The notes: generated by a model not told the origin, from the letters alone. DNA of 64,000 bases from Pempheris klunzingeri (GCF_042242105.1 NC_092026.1:24423691-24487690); one strand, 5' to 3'; counted from the first letter of the stretch, positions 12,660 through 25,746 are shown. Numbers and translations are program-made.

Positions 12660-13265
12660 CTTGATGATAGTTTATCCTGCTGTTAGTTGTATAAGAAGTG
12701 TCACAGTATTTCATGTCTGTATCTTAAACCTGCAATCTGGAAGTTCTGTCTCCCCTTTCTGGAAGTGAGGGTAATTATACAAACACTGTCGATGCATACC
12801 TCAGAGGTATATCTAGAGGTCCTGACTGCTGATTGCTTTCTTTTTGTGACCGTTATCCTTCCTCCGTACGGCAAGTTTCTTTTTTATCTGGAGCATCAGA
12901 AACTTTGCTTGGACACCCCTTAGGTTTGTCCACCATTCACTGAGCTGCTGTAGCCTACTCCTTCACTACACTTGTTCATCCCTTCAGTTCTGGTAAACCA
13001 ATCATTGCTGGTTGATATAAAACACATCAGTACCTGTGTGGACTGTTGCCACTGACTGTTAGGATCCTTGTGTTTTTCCCTGTTCCCCTGCTCCACCAGC
13101 CTACTTCCCCTGGTCCCCACTCCGGTTCTGCCTTCCCCTTTTGCTCGCTGTTGCAATAAACCTACCTGTCTCCCAACCTACCCCGCCAGTGTCATTGTCT
13201 GCATTGTAGGTTCAGCCAGTTCTGCTTGGCATAACACTGACGCCAGAAACTCCAGTACACTGTGA
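12660..13265 (+). mobile_element. possible LTR-type repeat
   Basis: A TC-rich stretch has an AATAAA (about 13,156) and downstream TGTCATTGTCTGCATTGTAGG. This arrangement is seen in teleost Gypsy-type LTRs. No coding region, second LTR or target duplication was recognised, so this is tentative. Confidence 0.3.
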
Positions 13266-13639
13266 AATATAGAAATGTACCTGGTGGTGATCAGGTTAAT
13301 CACTTCACATCATGACAGGGTCTGAACTTTATTTATTTCTGTCAGCTGAACAAACAAGCGCGACACTATGAATGTCCTCCCATCTTGAAACAATGTCTCA
13401 TCTTTCCCACCTCTAGACAAGCTGTTCAGTCCACCTACGAGTGGTAACCAGATTCCCATCATGATTGTGCAACACAACGTACAAACCATTTTTTTCAGAA
13501 TGATCTGGCCTCCACTGTGTTCACCATCTTAGTTTAGTGTCGTGCTAATTAGTACCAAAGAAAAAGTAAAGCTGAGGCTATTGGTAAAGTCATTAGTTCT
13601 GGTAAACCAAAGTATCAGATGAATTAAAACGTGCTGATG

Positions 13640-13990
13640 GTGTTAGAGACGTCAGAGGACCACCAAAGTGATTACAATTCATCCTGCGGGGACATGAATA
13701 CCTGAAGCACATTTCAAGGCAATCGAACCAGTAGTTGTTGAGATATCTCAGTCTGTAACAGGGGGTGGTGAAACGGCCACAACAACTTCACTTGTCAAGT
13801 TCATCTCTTGCTTCTGTTCAAGGTTTCTTCCCGTTAAAGGGGAGTTCTTCCTGCCACTGTTGCCTAATATAATACCTGATGCTGCTCATGCAGGGATTCT
13901 TGGATCCTTAATCTTGAATTACTGAATCGTTGGGTCTTTCTCTTAAGTAAAGAGATTGGTCTAGACCAGCTCTTTATGGAAAGCATCTGT
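13640..13990 (+). mobile_element. repeat fragment followed by an L2 LINE 3' tail
   Basis: The part around 13,700-13,760 (AAGGCAATCGAACCAGTAGTTGTTGAGATAT region) matches a widespread fish interspersed repeat of unassigned class. From 13,815 to 13,985 the sequence is the L2 LINE 3' tail also seen at 8110-8300, with AAGGGGAGTTCTTCCTG and AATCGTTGGGTC blocks. Here it is cut before the TTGA terminus. Confidence 0.65.
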
Positions 13991-16900
13991 CTGTCTGGCA
14001 GAGAGCTCGGCTGAGCTGAGGTTCAGAGGAGCACATCTAATTATTCGTATGTCACATTATGCACACCAAATTCCTAGTTTTACAATGTAAGGTTTTTGGT
14101 GTAAATTATAGCAAACACAGACTTACATAGATTGATGGTCTAAATGTTATTCATTTTTCTGCATAGATTTCAGAGTGGCAGATTAAATATTTGAGTGGCT
14201 GACTAGTTCATTTCAGGCCCTCACAGAGGTAAAGTGACATTTGCTCATCAACACTAGTGATGCTATTTGCTGAGGAGAGAAGTGGTACTGCGGCATGGGG
14301 AGAGGAAATGTGCACAGGGTTTCTTTTTTCATAGAAGAGGAAATTGTGACCTTGAAATCTGTATATTTCATCACAACACAGTTGGAAATAACTATATCTG
14401 AAGGGAGCATAAAATAAAACCATTATCTGCATTGCATTCAATTTGAGTTCCATTAAAGCCATGGAAGGATGCTCTGACAATCAAGTTTCTCATTTCCTCT
14501 AACTTCTTTTGATTAACAACTAACACTTTCTTTTATCTGACCTTACCCTGTCTTCATAGAAATCTTCACTCAATGATGTTCAGTAGTAGAATTGATCTTT
14601 GTGAATGTAAAACAGATGTATAATATGAAGGCAAAGTCTGCATTATAGTACATTAGTATATATTTTGTCAGTTTGTTTGCTAATTTCTTGGGATAATGAG
14701 CTAAGGGCAGGGACAGACACGAGGACAGGGCTGGAGCATAAACTAACCACCCATGACACTGCACACCAATACAAAAAGGGAATTATGAAGGGACACCACC
14801 ATCGGGGAACTGGACTGCTGCTCTAGGCCCACAGCACCTGTCCCAACAGAGAAAAGGGGTTAATGAAAACATGCCATGACGTGCTGTGCAATGTTGGAGC
14901 AGACAAAACCAGTTATCAAAGCTGAAATACAAAACAACAAACCCACAAACCCCACTGATGCAAATAAAAAAGATCAGGCTTATGGCGTTGCTACTCAACG
15001 TCAAAATACCTAGAAAAAGAATCGGTGGCATGGAGCCACGAGGAGCTCTGATGATTGCCCAGGCAATTATACACAGCCTCTAAGGAGACAATGTCCTATT
15101 ATTAAGTTATGGTAAATGTACACAGTACAGTTTAGGGGTAATATAAAAGCCACTCTGTCCATGCCCAGCATCACTGAGCACTGGAGGGTGAGAGTCTCAA
15201 AGGCCTAAGTGACAGAACAGAAAAACAGGCAGATAACGCTGTTGGAGCGGATCCAGAACCGCTTCCAGAGCCTCCAGCAGGGAACCGGCCTCGCACAAGA
15301 CCAGACCATGTTACGCACACAACTGAGACAGAGGAGTGACAGAGCGCATTGCTTTTATGGGCCACCCACCTGAATATAAAGGTTCACACAAACCAAACAT
15401 AGTAAATGATAAATAAAATCTTTAAGCTGAAATGAACAGAACTATCAGCAAAGTGAGCAATGTGTTCCCAATGTGTTATTGTCGTATCTCTGTATCATCA
15501 CCTATATTTAACACTGGGTGACTAAAGAAAGGTTTCCGTGATGAGGCTCTGTCAAACGTGAGCAAATTCTACCCATCTTTGTTTGCATCTTAAAAGATAC
15601 CAGAAGAGGAGGACCACACAGTGCCTTGTTAGGCCACGCAAGGACAAAATAAGGGAACACTGAAGGTTTGTTGTGGCCATGGTTGTTGCAGCACATTTTC
15701 AAGAGAAAAGTCTGTCAGCATTGAGCTCATTACAGGCAAATGAGAATTGTCTTTGTCCCAAGTGCTTGTTTTGTGTTTGCAGGCACTGAATAGGTTTTCC
15801 TCAAGCCCTTGGTCCCCTAAGATCTGTGACAGCCTGTTGTCTGGCTGGGACTGCTGCTCTCTGATCCACTGGCTAAACACGTTCACACATCCAATGTGCT
15901 GTGTTCACAGCTGCTCTGGTGTAGCCACATAGAAAATTGGCTCTGATCAGCCAGGCCTGAAAAGGTTCAGAAGTTGAGATGTGTCCAAAAACACAGGTCT
16001 CCTTGAGGCTGTCTGTCACCATCCAAGCTGAGCTTTTATTGATTTGTGGCATTATCTTTCATGGCTCACTTGACATTTGTGGGGCATGTCCAAGTATAAA
16101 ACACAAAAACTAAAACTGACAGATTCAGACACACACAAGTACGCTAACACTTAAAGACTCTCTCTTCATGCTTCTAAAAGAAGCAACACACTAGATTAGG
16201 ATGCTGCCCTCTCCCTCCCTCTCTCTATCTCTGTGTCTCTCTCTCTCTCCCCTGTTAGTCACTACATGATGCAAAGTCCTTACTCTTATTGGCATAGCAG
16301 AACACATATGTCCACACGCACTCAAACACTCACAGACACACATGTGCACACCCAAATATGCACATCAACCCACCCACTCACACTTTTCAGAAGCCGTTTT
16401 TCCAGCCCTGTGTGGGCTGTGCAGCCTGAAGCAGTTTGTGCCTCTTCAGGCTCCTCAGTCCAAACCTCAGCCTTTCCTTCTGCTGCATCGGTTCAAAACG
16501 CCGATAACTCAAACCACCAAAGGACACAACAAGTAGGAGATTTTTTTTATATAATGCACATGTAAAAAATGCCAGGGGAATTTTTTTCATTTGGGGATTT
16601 TCAGAACATTTCTGCGTAATTAAGATATATTTAACTCTTCTTCATACAAAGCAGTCGAAGAAACATTCTGCTGCCCAGGACAATCAGTCCATCCTCTGCT
16701 GTAGCCCTTTTGTAGACGTTTGCTTGATGCCTTGTGTACCATCATGTTTCTGTGCAGCAGCACTGTTTCTTGTGTGTGCTCTGCTGTTTGTCTCTTTCAA
16801 GACAGGGCCCTGTACTTCAAATACAAGTTCACCCTACCACGCTGTTATCAGGCTACAATAATCCCCTTGATTCTCTGGTGGCGTTATCTTGAACAATAGT

Positions 16901-19021
16901 GCACTGATTTTGAAATAAAAGCAAACTGACTAGAGACTTGGAACCCTGATCAACTCTTAATTACACCATCTGTTCACAGTGATTTTAAATTAACCTGTAT
17001 GTTCTCTTCTAAAATCAGAATTATATTCAGCACTCTTTCATTATGAATCTCAGACTGCTGTTTGCCTGAAAGGTCTTGGTCATGATCCATCTACCTGTCC
17101 ATAAGCTGCACCTTTGGACTTAAAGGCTCTCTACATGACAACTCAGCATTTCAGAGCGACACAGCCGCATTAAATAACTGCCTTAACTTGTCTATTTCAG
17201 ACCTGTGCCCTGATCTGTAAAATCTTTTTTACTCATAACCTTGTGTTTTTGTTAGTGTGTCTGTTTGACACGTCAGAGGCATTTACTAGAGGCTGGTGCA
17301 AGCTTCTCCTAATTTTATTTATAAAACTTTATGAAATATTTACTGACGTTTTCTTTTGATATCTCAAACTGCAACAGCCCAGCACCCCTCTGCATGCAAC
17401 TACATACAGAGAAAAACCAGACATTATAACTGTAGGGAGGATTTACTGCAGGACTGTGATATCAGGTTGTACCACAAACTGGGAAATTAATGTATGTGTG
17501 GATACATGCAAATTTGCTGTCCTGGAAGATTAGGAGGACATAGTGAATGGATTATAATTTAAGGAATTGTTGAGCCCTTAAAGTGGGGGAATAGTAAAGG
17601 GAGAGGGATGAAACGATTAACACACAGCTTCACTGTGAGCGAGGGAGAGGAGTATGATCCCCCCTACTGGAGCCCAGAGGCATAACCAACACATCACCTC
17701 TCTGCACTCGATGACTAGTACTATTACACAACTACGACCCAAAATGAAACGTCCATGAATACTCTAATAATCACAAAAAAAGCAAAAATGAAGTCTGAAA
17801 ATGAATAATCTTGTCTGCCACAGATTCACGTTTAACTCCGTCATGGCTTGGCTGAGCTTGAAGTGGTAATAATGCAGCATGGAAATCAAAGACCGCCATG
17901 TACCTCACCTAGTAACACTCACCACTGAGACACAAACTGAAACCTGTCTTTAAAAAAAGCTGCCCAACCAGTAACCTAACCAGTAACTACACCTACATAG
18001 ATAACATTTAGAGCAACCAGTCACAGCAAATCAGAACAATACTTCAATGTAGTAACCAGTAAGAGTGGACTTTAGAGTGATTGGGCCTTTTCACTTGCCA
18101 CAACCCACCTGGCCCAATCTTGGTGAACTCATTACCTTTATAATTAGATCGGGAAAGCAGTCCCATCACAGCCTTGCATCATCACTGACAAATAGTACAA
18201 ATAGAAAACAGATATATGCTGTCTGTCTTTTTAATGTGCAGTGGGTGGAATTTATCCAGTTTCCTTTAAGTGGCTTGTAAAAGAGAAAATAGCCTTAAAT
18301 TACCATGGAAGTACTACTAGGCTACATAAAGAAGAGATTAAGTCTGGAATTGTTTCTTACAAGCAACATTCTTGGATGGTGGACCCACTAGAGAAAACAT
18401 AATGAAAAACATTCTGTTCTCCAAGTATGTCATTTGTATGGACCACCCACACATTGGAGGAAATTCTAAGCACAGATCTAAAACACTAGATGTGAGGTGT
18501 TGTAATGACTTGCCATGGATGCAACTATATGGCAGCCAGTTTACCTGGACGCAGGTTTAATCTGGCTCCAATTGGAACCTATGGCGTGTCTTTATCCAAC
18601 TTATCTTCAAGGGAAATACAGACACAGCCAGGTTGTGTTTTTTTTGTGCAGGCACTTCCTGTCCTGGGCTCACTATGGCCAGCTGCCTGAGTGTCACACC
18701 AAAGCGCCTCGACTAAAGAAATGTAGAGTTTTTGAAATGACATTAAAGCAACATTCCTCTAACATACACCTGCCAATGTGCCCAAAGCTAATATTAGCAA
18801 TAGCTTTAGCTAATATAGTCTTTGTTAGCCTAATGCTAGTAGTCATGGGTACCCACACCAACCCGACCTGTTTTGTGATCCGATCCACAACACCGACCTG
18901 CAAAAATCTGCATTAATCAACCACCAGAGCCGACCAGAACCACTCATTCATTATGCTGGTGGCATAAACAAAAGCTATGAATAGTACTTCGGGGAAAAAC
19001 CTGTAATGATAATAGAGCTGC

Positions 19022-19023
<2 letters not shown>
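13991..19023. other. anonymous intergenic DNA
   Basis: About 5 kb without recognisable exon, RNA gene or clear transposon. There are short CT-rich runs (16,205-16,250) and an ACAC-rich stretch (16,310-16,380). The open frames of 60-133 codons lack domain signatures and overlap on opposite strands, as expected by chance. Confidence 0.5.

Positions 19024-19067
<44 letters not shown>
19024..19067. repeat. (TG)22 microsatellite
   Basis: A perfect TG run followed by an interrupted GA-rich tract (19,075-19,100). Confidence 0.95.
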
Positions 19068-19070
<3 letters not shown>

Positions 19071-19535
19071 ATAAAGAGAGAGAGCGAGGAAGAGGGGGGG
19101 AGAAGGTGGACTATTGCACACAGTGTTTCTGTAAGCTATTACTGATTCCCTCAGAATGCTGATTTTTTGACCCGTCTGATTCAAATGTGCCTGGTTGTGA
19201 ATGCTTAGTTAGTGGCTCGTCCATAACGGGAAATATTACTTAATTAGTAGAACTTAACTTACACCATAATAAAATCCACGTCATGGAATGTTAAACAGGC
19301 ATACCTATGGCAAATGACTTAGTGTCCACCATCAATACTTTAAATGGGTAACTTGTTTCCATCATCGTGGCTTAACGCTGAGCTGTTTTCTGGCACAGTT
19401 ATGGCTGACATATATTAGGTGTATTCAGTAATACATAAATCCATCACCTTCTCAGACTGTCTGAAGATCGAGCACAGTGAGAAAAGGTGCCAATCGTGTC
19501 TATGTCTTAACGTGAGGCTGTGATTTAGCCATACT

Positions 19536-19695
19536 GTGAAGGTCTCATCAGCAACCGCTGCTGTCACCCCTCCCCACTGTGAGCTGCTTTTCAACTCTTG
19601 CCTGCCCTGTGGCCCACAGGCTTCCCCCACCCCCACCAACAAGGTTGAACAACGCATGCTACTGACAGGGGACTCCATTACGGGTAACAGATGGG
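19536..19695 (+). mobile_element. possible LINE ORF1 remnant
   Basis: The + frame reads TPPHCELLFNSCL and then NKVEQRMLLTGDSIT. A GDS motif preceded by hydrophobics is found in the SGNH-hydrolase-like domain of ORF1 in some CR1/L2 LINEs. The first part is shared with 4330-4365. The fragment is short and stops soon after. The assignment is tentative. Confidence 0.35.
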
Positions 19696-20069
19696 GGCAA
19701 GCAGATCAAAACAGACAAACGAGGAGGGAGACGTGGTGAACAGCAGCTAGCGGTCCCACAGAGAACATGGCTTCGGTTCCTCCAGCGGACGCCCTCAGCG
19801 CCTCGGAGCAGACAGTCCTGCTTGTTTATCCAGGATTTTGAAGCCAAATGTTACGTATTTGGCAATTTTTTAGTCATTCAGTGTTGGCTATCAGTTAATA
19901 ACACATTTTTCTGCGGTGTGACAAACTCAAAACATTCCTATCCACTTAGATGATATCCAGTTTGCCGTCTGTCTGACTGAATCTATAAGAACGCGGCATA
20001 CATCTAAAAATACGAGTGTCATATCTCTGTATTCACATTTGACAGAGTTGTGAGTTGTGTAGATGTATA

Positions 20070-20313
20070 CAACACGGACCCCGACAGAAGCCGCCCACAT
20101 TGAGCCTGGTTCTGTTCCAGGTTTCTTCCTGTTAAAGGGGAGTTCTTCCTCCACTGTGTCCTAATCTAATATCTGATGCTGCTCATGTGGGGATTCTTGA
20201 ATCCTTAATGTTGAATTCCTGAATCGTTGGGTCTCTCTCTAATTAAAGAGTTTGGTCTAGACCTGCTCTTTATGGAAAGAGTCTGGAGATAACACTGTTG
20301 TGAACTGGCGCTC

Positions 20314-20345
<32 letters not shown>

Positions 20346-20350
20346 TTGAT
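20070..20350 (+). mobile_element. L2 LINE 3' tail
   Basis: This is nearly the same sequence as 8090-8364, from GACAGAAGCCG through the AAGGGGAGTTCTTCCT and AATCGTTGGGTCTC blocks to a (TTGA)n end at 20,325-20,350. It is 5'-truncated and holds no coding sequence. Confidence 0.85.
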
Positions 20351-21960
20351 CTTATTCATGACCAAGTGTGGTCTGTTGTCTTTTGTGTAGCTAACTAACT
20401 AGCTAAGTCATCTGGTTATCGTGGGTGGGTTGACTGTGGTGAAAGTGGCTAAACTGGTAATGCTAGGTTAGCATCGCTAGACTCTATTTAGTGTCTAATG
20501 GATTTAGAAACAAACTTCTGAATTAGCTTTACATAGACTTTAAGGGTGGGCATTGGACAGAGAGAGTGAAAGTCCTTCAATGTACAGACAAGAAACCATG
20601 TGATTTAGCCGTTGAGCCGGCAATCAGGCACTGGGGGGGGGCATAAATACCTCTGATTGCCTGTTTGAGCGGTGTGTCACAGCCTCTGAGGCTGCTGCTG
20701 ACTGCACTGATGAGCGTGAAAAATCAGCGGCCAAACAGCAATAGCTAACTTCTTGTTCCAGATCACCAGCTCTGCACCTGTCTCCTTTACTCTCAACACG
20801 TCTTTGTTTCTCGTCTCCATTCATCTCTCCTGCTGCTCACAGTCTTTGTGACTGATGTGGTGACCATGTGGAGGAGACTGTTGCTTTCAGCCAGATCACC
20901 TGAAGAGAGGAAGGATCGCAGGAAGAAGCAGTAACACACACTTGACCACACGAGGGGGGTGGGGGGGCTGTCAGGGCAGGCTTTTATTTTGACATTTCCT
21001 CCAAAAAGCACTATATCACGTATGGTCTAAATGTTTAACATGAGGTTCTAAAGTCCAACATTTAGATGTGGACTGAAATCACAATTTAGATTTAGTATTG
21101 TACATTTAGGATTATTCATTTAAATTTACTGCACTAGGATTTAGATTTTGTGTGACACGTAATTTAGATTGATAAATTGCATTTAATTTTACATTTAACA
21201 TTTTCATTTCAATTAATGTTTTACAAGGAAAACTAGCTGTTCCAAAGTTTTCAAAATGTACTCTAAATTTTGTAAATAAGTGACTTTGACACGTGACACG
21301 TAGCACATGACAATTCCAATGGCAGCCGTCTGAGTCCTGTACATGATGCCACTGTTTTTGGGGGCATCAGTTTGCCAATGTCTATTAAGCAAAAAAAAAT
21401 GCATTCATTTATCTAAACGTGTAAGCTGAAATATTGAGACCATACTACAGAAAGATTACAAAATATAAATATGACATGAGACAGTGATACAGCATCTCTG
21501 CAATCTGCAGCTTCGCCTTGAATCAACTCCCATATCTGTACTGCTCTGAGTACCAGTAAACCTCTGCCTTGGTGGCCTCATGGTAGTAGTGTATTATCAT
21601 TCTATGTGCCTTTGTAAGCCACAGACGAGCCGTGGGAAAACAGAATGAACAGAAATAGAATGAAGAAATGGAACTGAAAAAGTAAAACAGCGAACAGATA
21701 GAGTAAGACAGCAAAAAAAAAGCAAGGACAAAGTAGACTAAAAAAGTGGAGGATGAGACATTTGAGAAAGAGTGACGTTTCCAATAGCTCTAAAAGCTCC
21801 ATCTGATAAAGATCATGTTCCTCCTGATCCGTAACAATGATTGAAATGACTAGAGAGGTTGAAAAAGGACAGAATAGGATTTTAGTGTTATGGGATTTGC
21901 AAACCAAGTGTAATATTTTTATGGATTTGTTTTTTATTGTCAGAGTAGAAATTTCATAAA
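20351..21960. other. anonymous AT-rich intergenic DNA
   Basis: No gene seen. Repeated short words such as ATTTAGATT occur at 21,060-21,200 without forming a regular array. A G-rich run lies at 20,952-20,968. Confidence 0.5.
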
Positions 21961-22290
21961 CCGATCAATCAATCAATCTCTATCGCCAATTCATAAAAGT
22001 GTTATCTCAAGGTGCTTCCCATAAAGAACAGGTCTAGACCAAACTCTTTAATTAGAAAGAGACCCAACGATTCAGGAATTCAACATTAAGGGCGACCCGC
22101 AGCAGTGATTCATGAAGCAGAGAACCACAGCAGGAGAACCAGGACCAGGATCCACAGGAACCAGAGAACCACAGCAGGAGAACCAGGACCAGGATCCACA
22201 GGAACCAGAGAACCACAGCAGGAGAACCAGGACCAGGATCCACAGGAACCAGAGAACCACAGCAGGAGAACCAGGACCAGGTCTGTTTGA
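21961..22290 (-). mobile_element. L2 LINE 3' tail, reversed, with internal minisatellite
   Basis: In minus orientation the element ends at 21,964 with the (TTGA)n terminus, reading here as CAATCAATCAATC. It runs right through the GACCCAACGATTCAGGAATTC block. At 22,120-22,281 it includes four copies of a 44-bp unit built from CCAGGACCAGGATCCACAGG. The same part of the tail at 7862-7910 shows only a short CTGGTC repeat. The array therefore expanded inside this LINE copy or its source. Confidence 0.85.
22120..22281. repeat. 44-bp minisatellite, about 3.7 copies
   Basis: Units begin at 22,120, 22,164, 22,208 and 22,252 and are essentially identical. The array keeps open frames on both strands. 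These are a by-product of the repeat and I do not consider them genes. Confidence 0.95.
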
Positions 22291-22349
22291 CATGGTCGAC
22301 AAAACGTCATTTTGCAATGAATGTTTTTTATTCAGAGGATATGTTTTTC

Positions 22350-22680
22350 ACTGCATAGCACTGTTGCCTCACAGCAAGAAGGTTCCAGGTTTGGATCCCA
22401 GTTTGAACCCGGGGTCTTCCTGTGTGGAGTTTGCATGTTCTCCCCATGCTAGCGTGGGTTCTCTCCGGGCACTCTGGCTTCCTCCCACAATCCAAAGACA
22501 TGCAGGTTAGGTTAATTGGTGACTGGAGTGTAAGCGTGAGTGGTTGTCTGTCTCTGTATGTGACCCTGTGATTGGCTGGCGACCAGTTCAGGGTGACCCC
22601 GCCTCTCGCCCAAAGTCAGCTGGGATTGGCTCCAGCTCCCCGCGACCCTGATGGATAAGCAGTATAGACAATGGATGGAT
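22350..22680 (+). mobile_element. tRNA-headed SINE with (ATGG)n tail
   Basis: The sequence begins near GCATAGCACTGTTGCCTCAC and has a B-box-like GGTTTGGATCCC. It continues with GTTTGCATGTTCTCCCC, GGCTTCCTCCCACAATCC and GCTGGGATTGGCTCCAGC blocks, ending in ATGGATGGATGG. This order is typical of a very common teleost retroposon. The A-box end is truncated. Confidence 0.75.
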
Positions 22681-22683
22681 GGA

Positions 22684-22900
22684 CTCCAGCTTCCTCCCAC
22701 AATCCAAAGACATGCAGGTTAATGAGTGACTCTAAATTGTCCGTAGGTGTGAGTGGTTGTCTGTCTCTGTATGTGGCCCTGTGATTGGCTGGCGACCAGT
22801 CCTGAGAGTACCCTGCCTCTCGCCCGAAGTCAGTTGGGATTGGCTCCAGCCCCCCCCGACCCTGATGGATAAGCAGTATGGATTATGGATGGATGGATTA
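22684..22900 (+). mobile_element. second SINE copy, 5'-truncated, in tandem
   Basis: Starting at CCAGCTTCCTCCCACAATCC the sequence repeats the 3' half of the preceding element and again ends in ATGGATGGATGG (22,885-22,900). The two copies are directly adjacent in the same orientation. This suggests a local duplication or unequal exchange between tails. Confidence 0.7.
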
Positions 22901-24949
22901 TTCTCTGTGTGTTTCTGCGTTGTTACTAGTTTTACATCAAGTTCCACTATAAATGTGACTAGTGATGTGTGCATGGTTGGTGACATTCTCCCCAAAGTGA
23001 GTCCATACACATGCTGCAGTGATGATGCTCAGCCCGTTGCTGCTGATACCCTATGGCCTCAGTATTCAGTCTTTTTTCATCATCCTTTTGCTTCTCAGAG
23101 GATTTCATGTTTTGTAGCAAACAGGAAAAGTCTTTGGGAAACATTTTGGAAGATTTATCTATTGCATTTTTGCCAATAGTTGGATGAGAAAATGGAACCC
23201 ACTTTCATCTCTGTGAAATGAACACAACACCAGGAGCCAGCAGGCAGAACAGCCGGCCTGCATCTGACCAAAATGGAAAAAACTCCCAATCTCTATTCCT
23301 AAAAATTCCTATTATCCATTTTCCCCTGTCCTCTGCTTTTTTTGCTGTCATTTCACAAGATTATAATTTGTTGAAAGACGTTCAGTGTCTGAGAGAGAGA
23401 GATATTTTGGTGTTCGGCGTGGGATGCTGGGGTAGATCAGCTGCTCAATTAGGGAGAGTAACAACAGGTTTGAGTCCTTATGTCGTCTCAGCAGGGAGGG
23501 GCTGAGTGCTGTTAAGATGCAGGAAGATGGGTGAGGTCGTTCTGTAGTAAATGACATTCAATTCAGTTCTGTGCAGTCCTCAGTATGTATGGCTGCCCGT
23601 GGGGGAAATTGTGATGTCAGCAATAACTATAATTATTATCTTTGATGTTGATGTGAGTGTTTTTATGATCGTAGGTACTAGTAAGCTGAGGATGAGATGG
23701 GTAACAGCCCCTCACTCCAGGGAGGGTTGGCAGCTTGCTGCGAGGCTGCAGGTTGTATTAGTTGATTTGTTCTCTTTGATTCAGATTCATTTAGTGTATT
23801 AAATCTCCCAGGTTTCATCTTGCCTTTGTTCACTAAACCTTTTGCTCATAAAAGCTACTTTTGTTTGGCTTACTCCTGCCTACTGGTTGCTTTTTCGAAT
23901 ATCCTTTTGTACGTTTTTGGTGTCTGACAGCATTATCTATTATCTCTTCGTAGGAACAAACCAGAGCACCCAGAGAAAACCCATACAAACATGAGGAGAG
24001 CATGCAAGGTGCACATAGAGAAGTTGAATTTGCCCTTATAAAGAACTGCAAAGGTTTTATAGCACAACTTGAGACATTATCTGTACATTGCATAGTAAAA
24101 GCACACTGTCTTCTTCAACTAGAAGACAAAGGAGTGTTCAAAGTGGTTTCTTGCTTGTCTTGGCCATGCTGTTGTGCAGGTGGCTGTTGTGCAGGTGGCT
24201 GTTGTCCAGAGCAGCAGCTGATGTGTCACTTTCACTGATGAATTCCACATCAGATGTCCCTTCAAAGTGAAATCTGTTGGCTGTTGAACTATGACAGTGC
24301 TACCATGCTGCTGCTAAAGATGCTTACAAATAATAATATGCAAACCCCCCAGCTACCTACAGCCTGATTCTACACTCCTTAGAGAAGGAATAGTCTGATT
24401 GTAGTTTCTATTCACTGTCAGTGGAATGCAGGTCATCGCTGTCTTGCATGGGTTAAGGACAAGGTAATGCATTTAAGATGTATCAATGTTACGTTTAGTC
24501 ACATTTACTGTCATCTTGTCATTTAATCCTAATGAGATAACTGTAGGTAACATTAGCTTACACCACATTACCTTGACCTTAACTTACCATCACATGGGTG
24601 GACTACCATTAAAGCTACTGTAGCTAATGCTACGTGGATTATTCAGTGGCGTGGATTATTATAGTGGTAGTGGATTATTCATGGTGCCCAGCATCCTTCA
24701 AAACAAGCACACGCCAAGTGCACGAGCTCAATCCACCTTGTGAGGGATTGAGCCAGGTGGGGGGGGCACGGCTCCACGCTGCCTCTCCTTTCGTCTCTGC
24801 GCTGTATGTGAACAGGAAATACAGGATTTCAGCGATTTTGACTATAAAAATGATCAAAACTTGTGGGAACCACGCCGAAAATGCATCAAAGCATAGGCCA
24901 GAGGAAAAATATCAATAACTATTTTATTTTATTATTTTATTTCTTTTTT
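22901..24949. other. anonymous intergenic DNA with a SINE scrap
   Basis: No gene seen. A short reversed SINE piece lies at 23,955-24,010, with AGAGAAAACCCATACAAACATG. A GGCTGTTGTGCAGGT duplication occurs at 24,165-24,210. The remaining frames are short. Confidence 0.5.
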
Positions 24950-25345
24950 CTTCTCATGATAGCAGGTGAGACTCTGCCTCACCTGCCTCCCCTGACTGCA
25001 CGTCCCTGGTGTGGACCCAGACGTGTTGAACAAAGTTAACAGACTCAGTGATATTAAGAAAATCAGCAGCAGCAACATGAAGCATCAACATGAATATTAA
25101 AATCACCAACCATATTAACTCTGTCCAGCACAATAATAGAGGATAAAGAAACACTAAAATCAGGCATAAAAGAACTATTAAAACTGGGGGGTCAGCACAT
25201 TAAAATACAATAAAAAGGATTTGACTGCCCTTAATCATCTGCACCTCAAATGAAGAGAATACCCCAGTGCTGATTGTCCAATTAGGGAAACGGTTCCTGA
25301 AGACTGCAGCGAGTCCTCCACCAGGGCCCGAGGTCCTGGGAGTGC
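24950..25345 (-). mobile_element. LINE endonuclease-domain fragment
   Basis: On the minus strand the region reads, with frameshifts, VGDFNIHVD (about 25,090-25,115) and then ADFLNITESVNFVQHV (about 25,020-25,070). These are hallmark motifs of the APE-type endonuclease of L2-like LINEs. The right side (25,200-25,345) carries eroded upstream endonuclease sequence. It is a dead fragment, and no reverse transcriptase follows to the left. Confidence 0.75.
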
Positions 25346-25611
25346 TGATAAAAGAACAATCTGGTGGACAGAGTTCAATGTATTATATTAAGCACTAGAA
25401 TATAGACTGAACAAACGTTCAGAACAGAACTATAAAAATGTTCTAACCTGCACTAGAAGGAGTGTTTCAATGAGCTCCACATGACTGACGTGGCTCATGC
25501 ACATAAGAAATGTAATACTAATACTAGGAGTGAACTTGTGTCTTGTAAATGTTCATTTGTATCTTGTCAATTGACTTTTTAGTGAATGATGAAGATGAGT
25601 GATGTATGAAT
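25346..25611. other. anonymous intergenic DNA
   Basis: Nothing recognisable. Confidence 0.5.
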
Positions 25612-25746
25612 GATATATATATATATATATACACATATACATACATACATACATATATATACATATATACACACATATATATGTGTGTGTATATATATAC
25701 ACACACATATATATGTGTGTGTATATATATACACACACACACACAT
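25612..25746. repeat. alternating TA/CA/TG microsatellite with palindromic units
   Basis: About 135 bases of strictly alternating pyrimidine-purine sequence. The right half is a roughly 32-bp cycle of (AT)n-(GT)n-(AT)n-(AC)n repeated about twice. Each cycle is self-complementary, so hairpin or left-handed helix formation is plausible. Confidence 0.9.
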
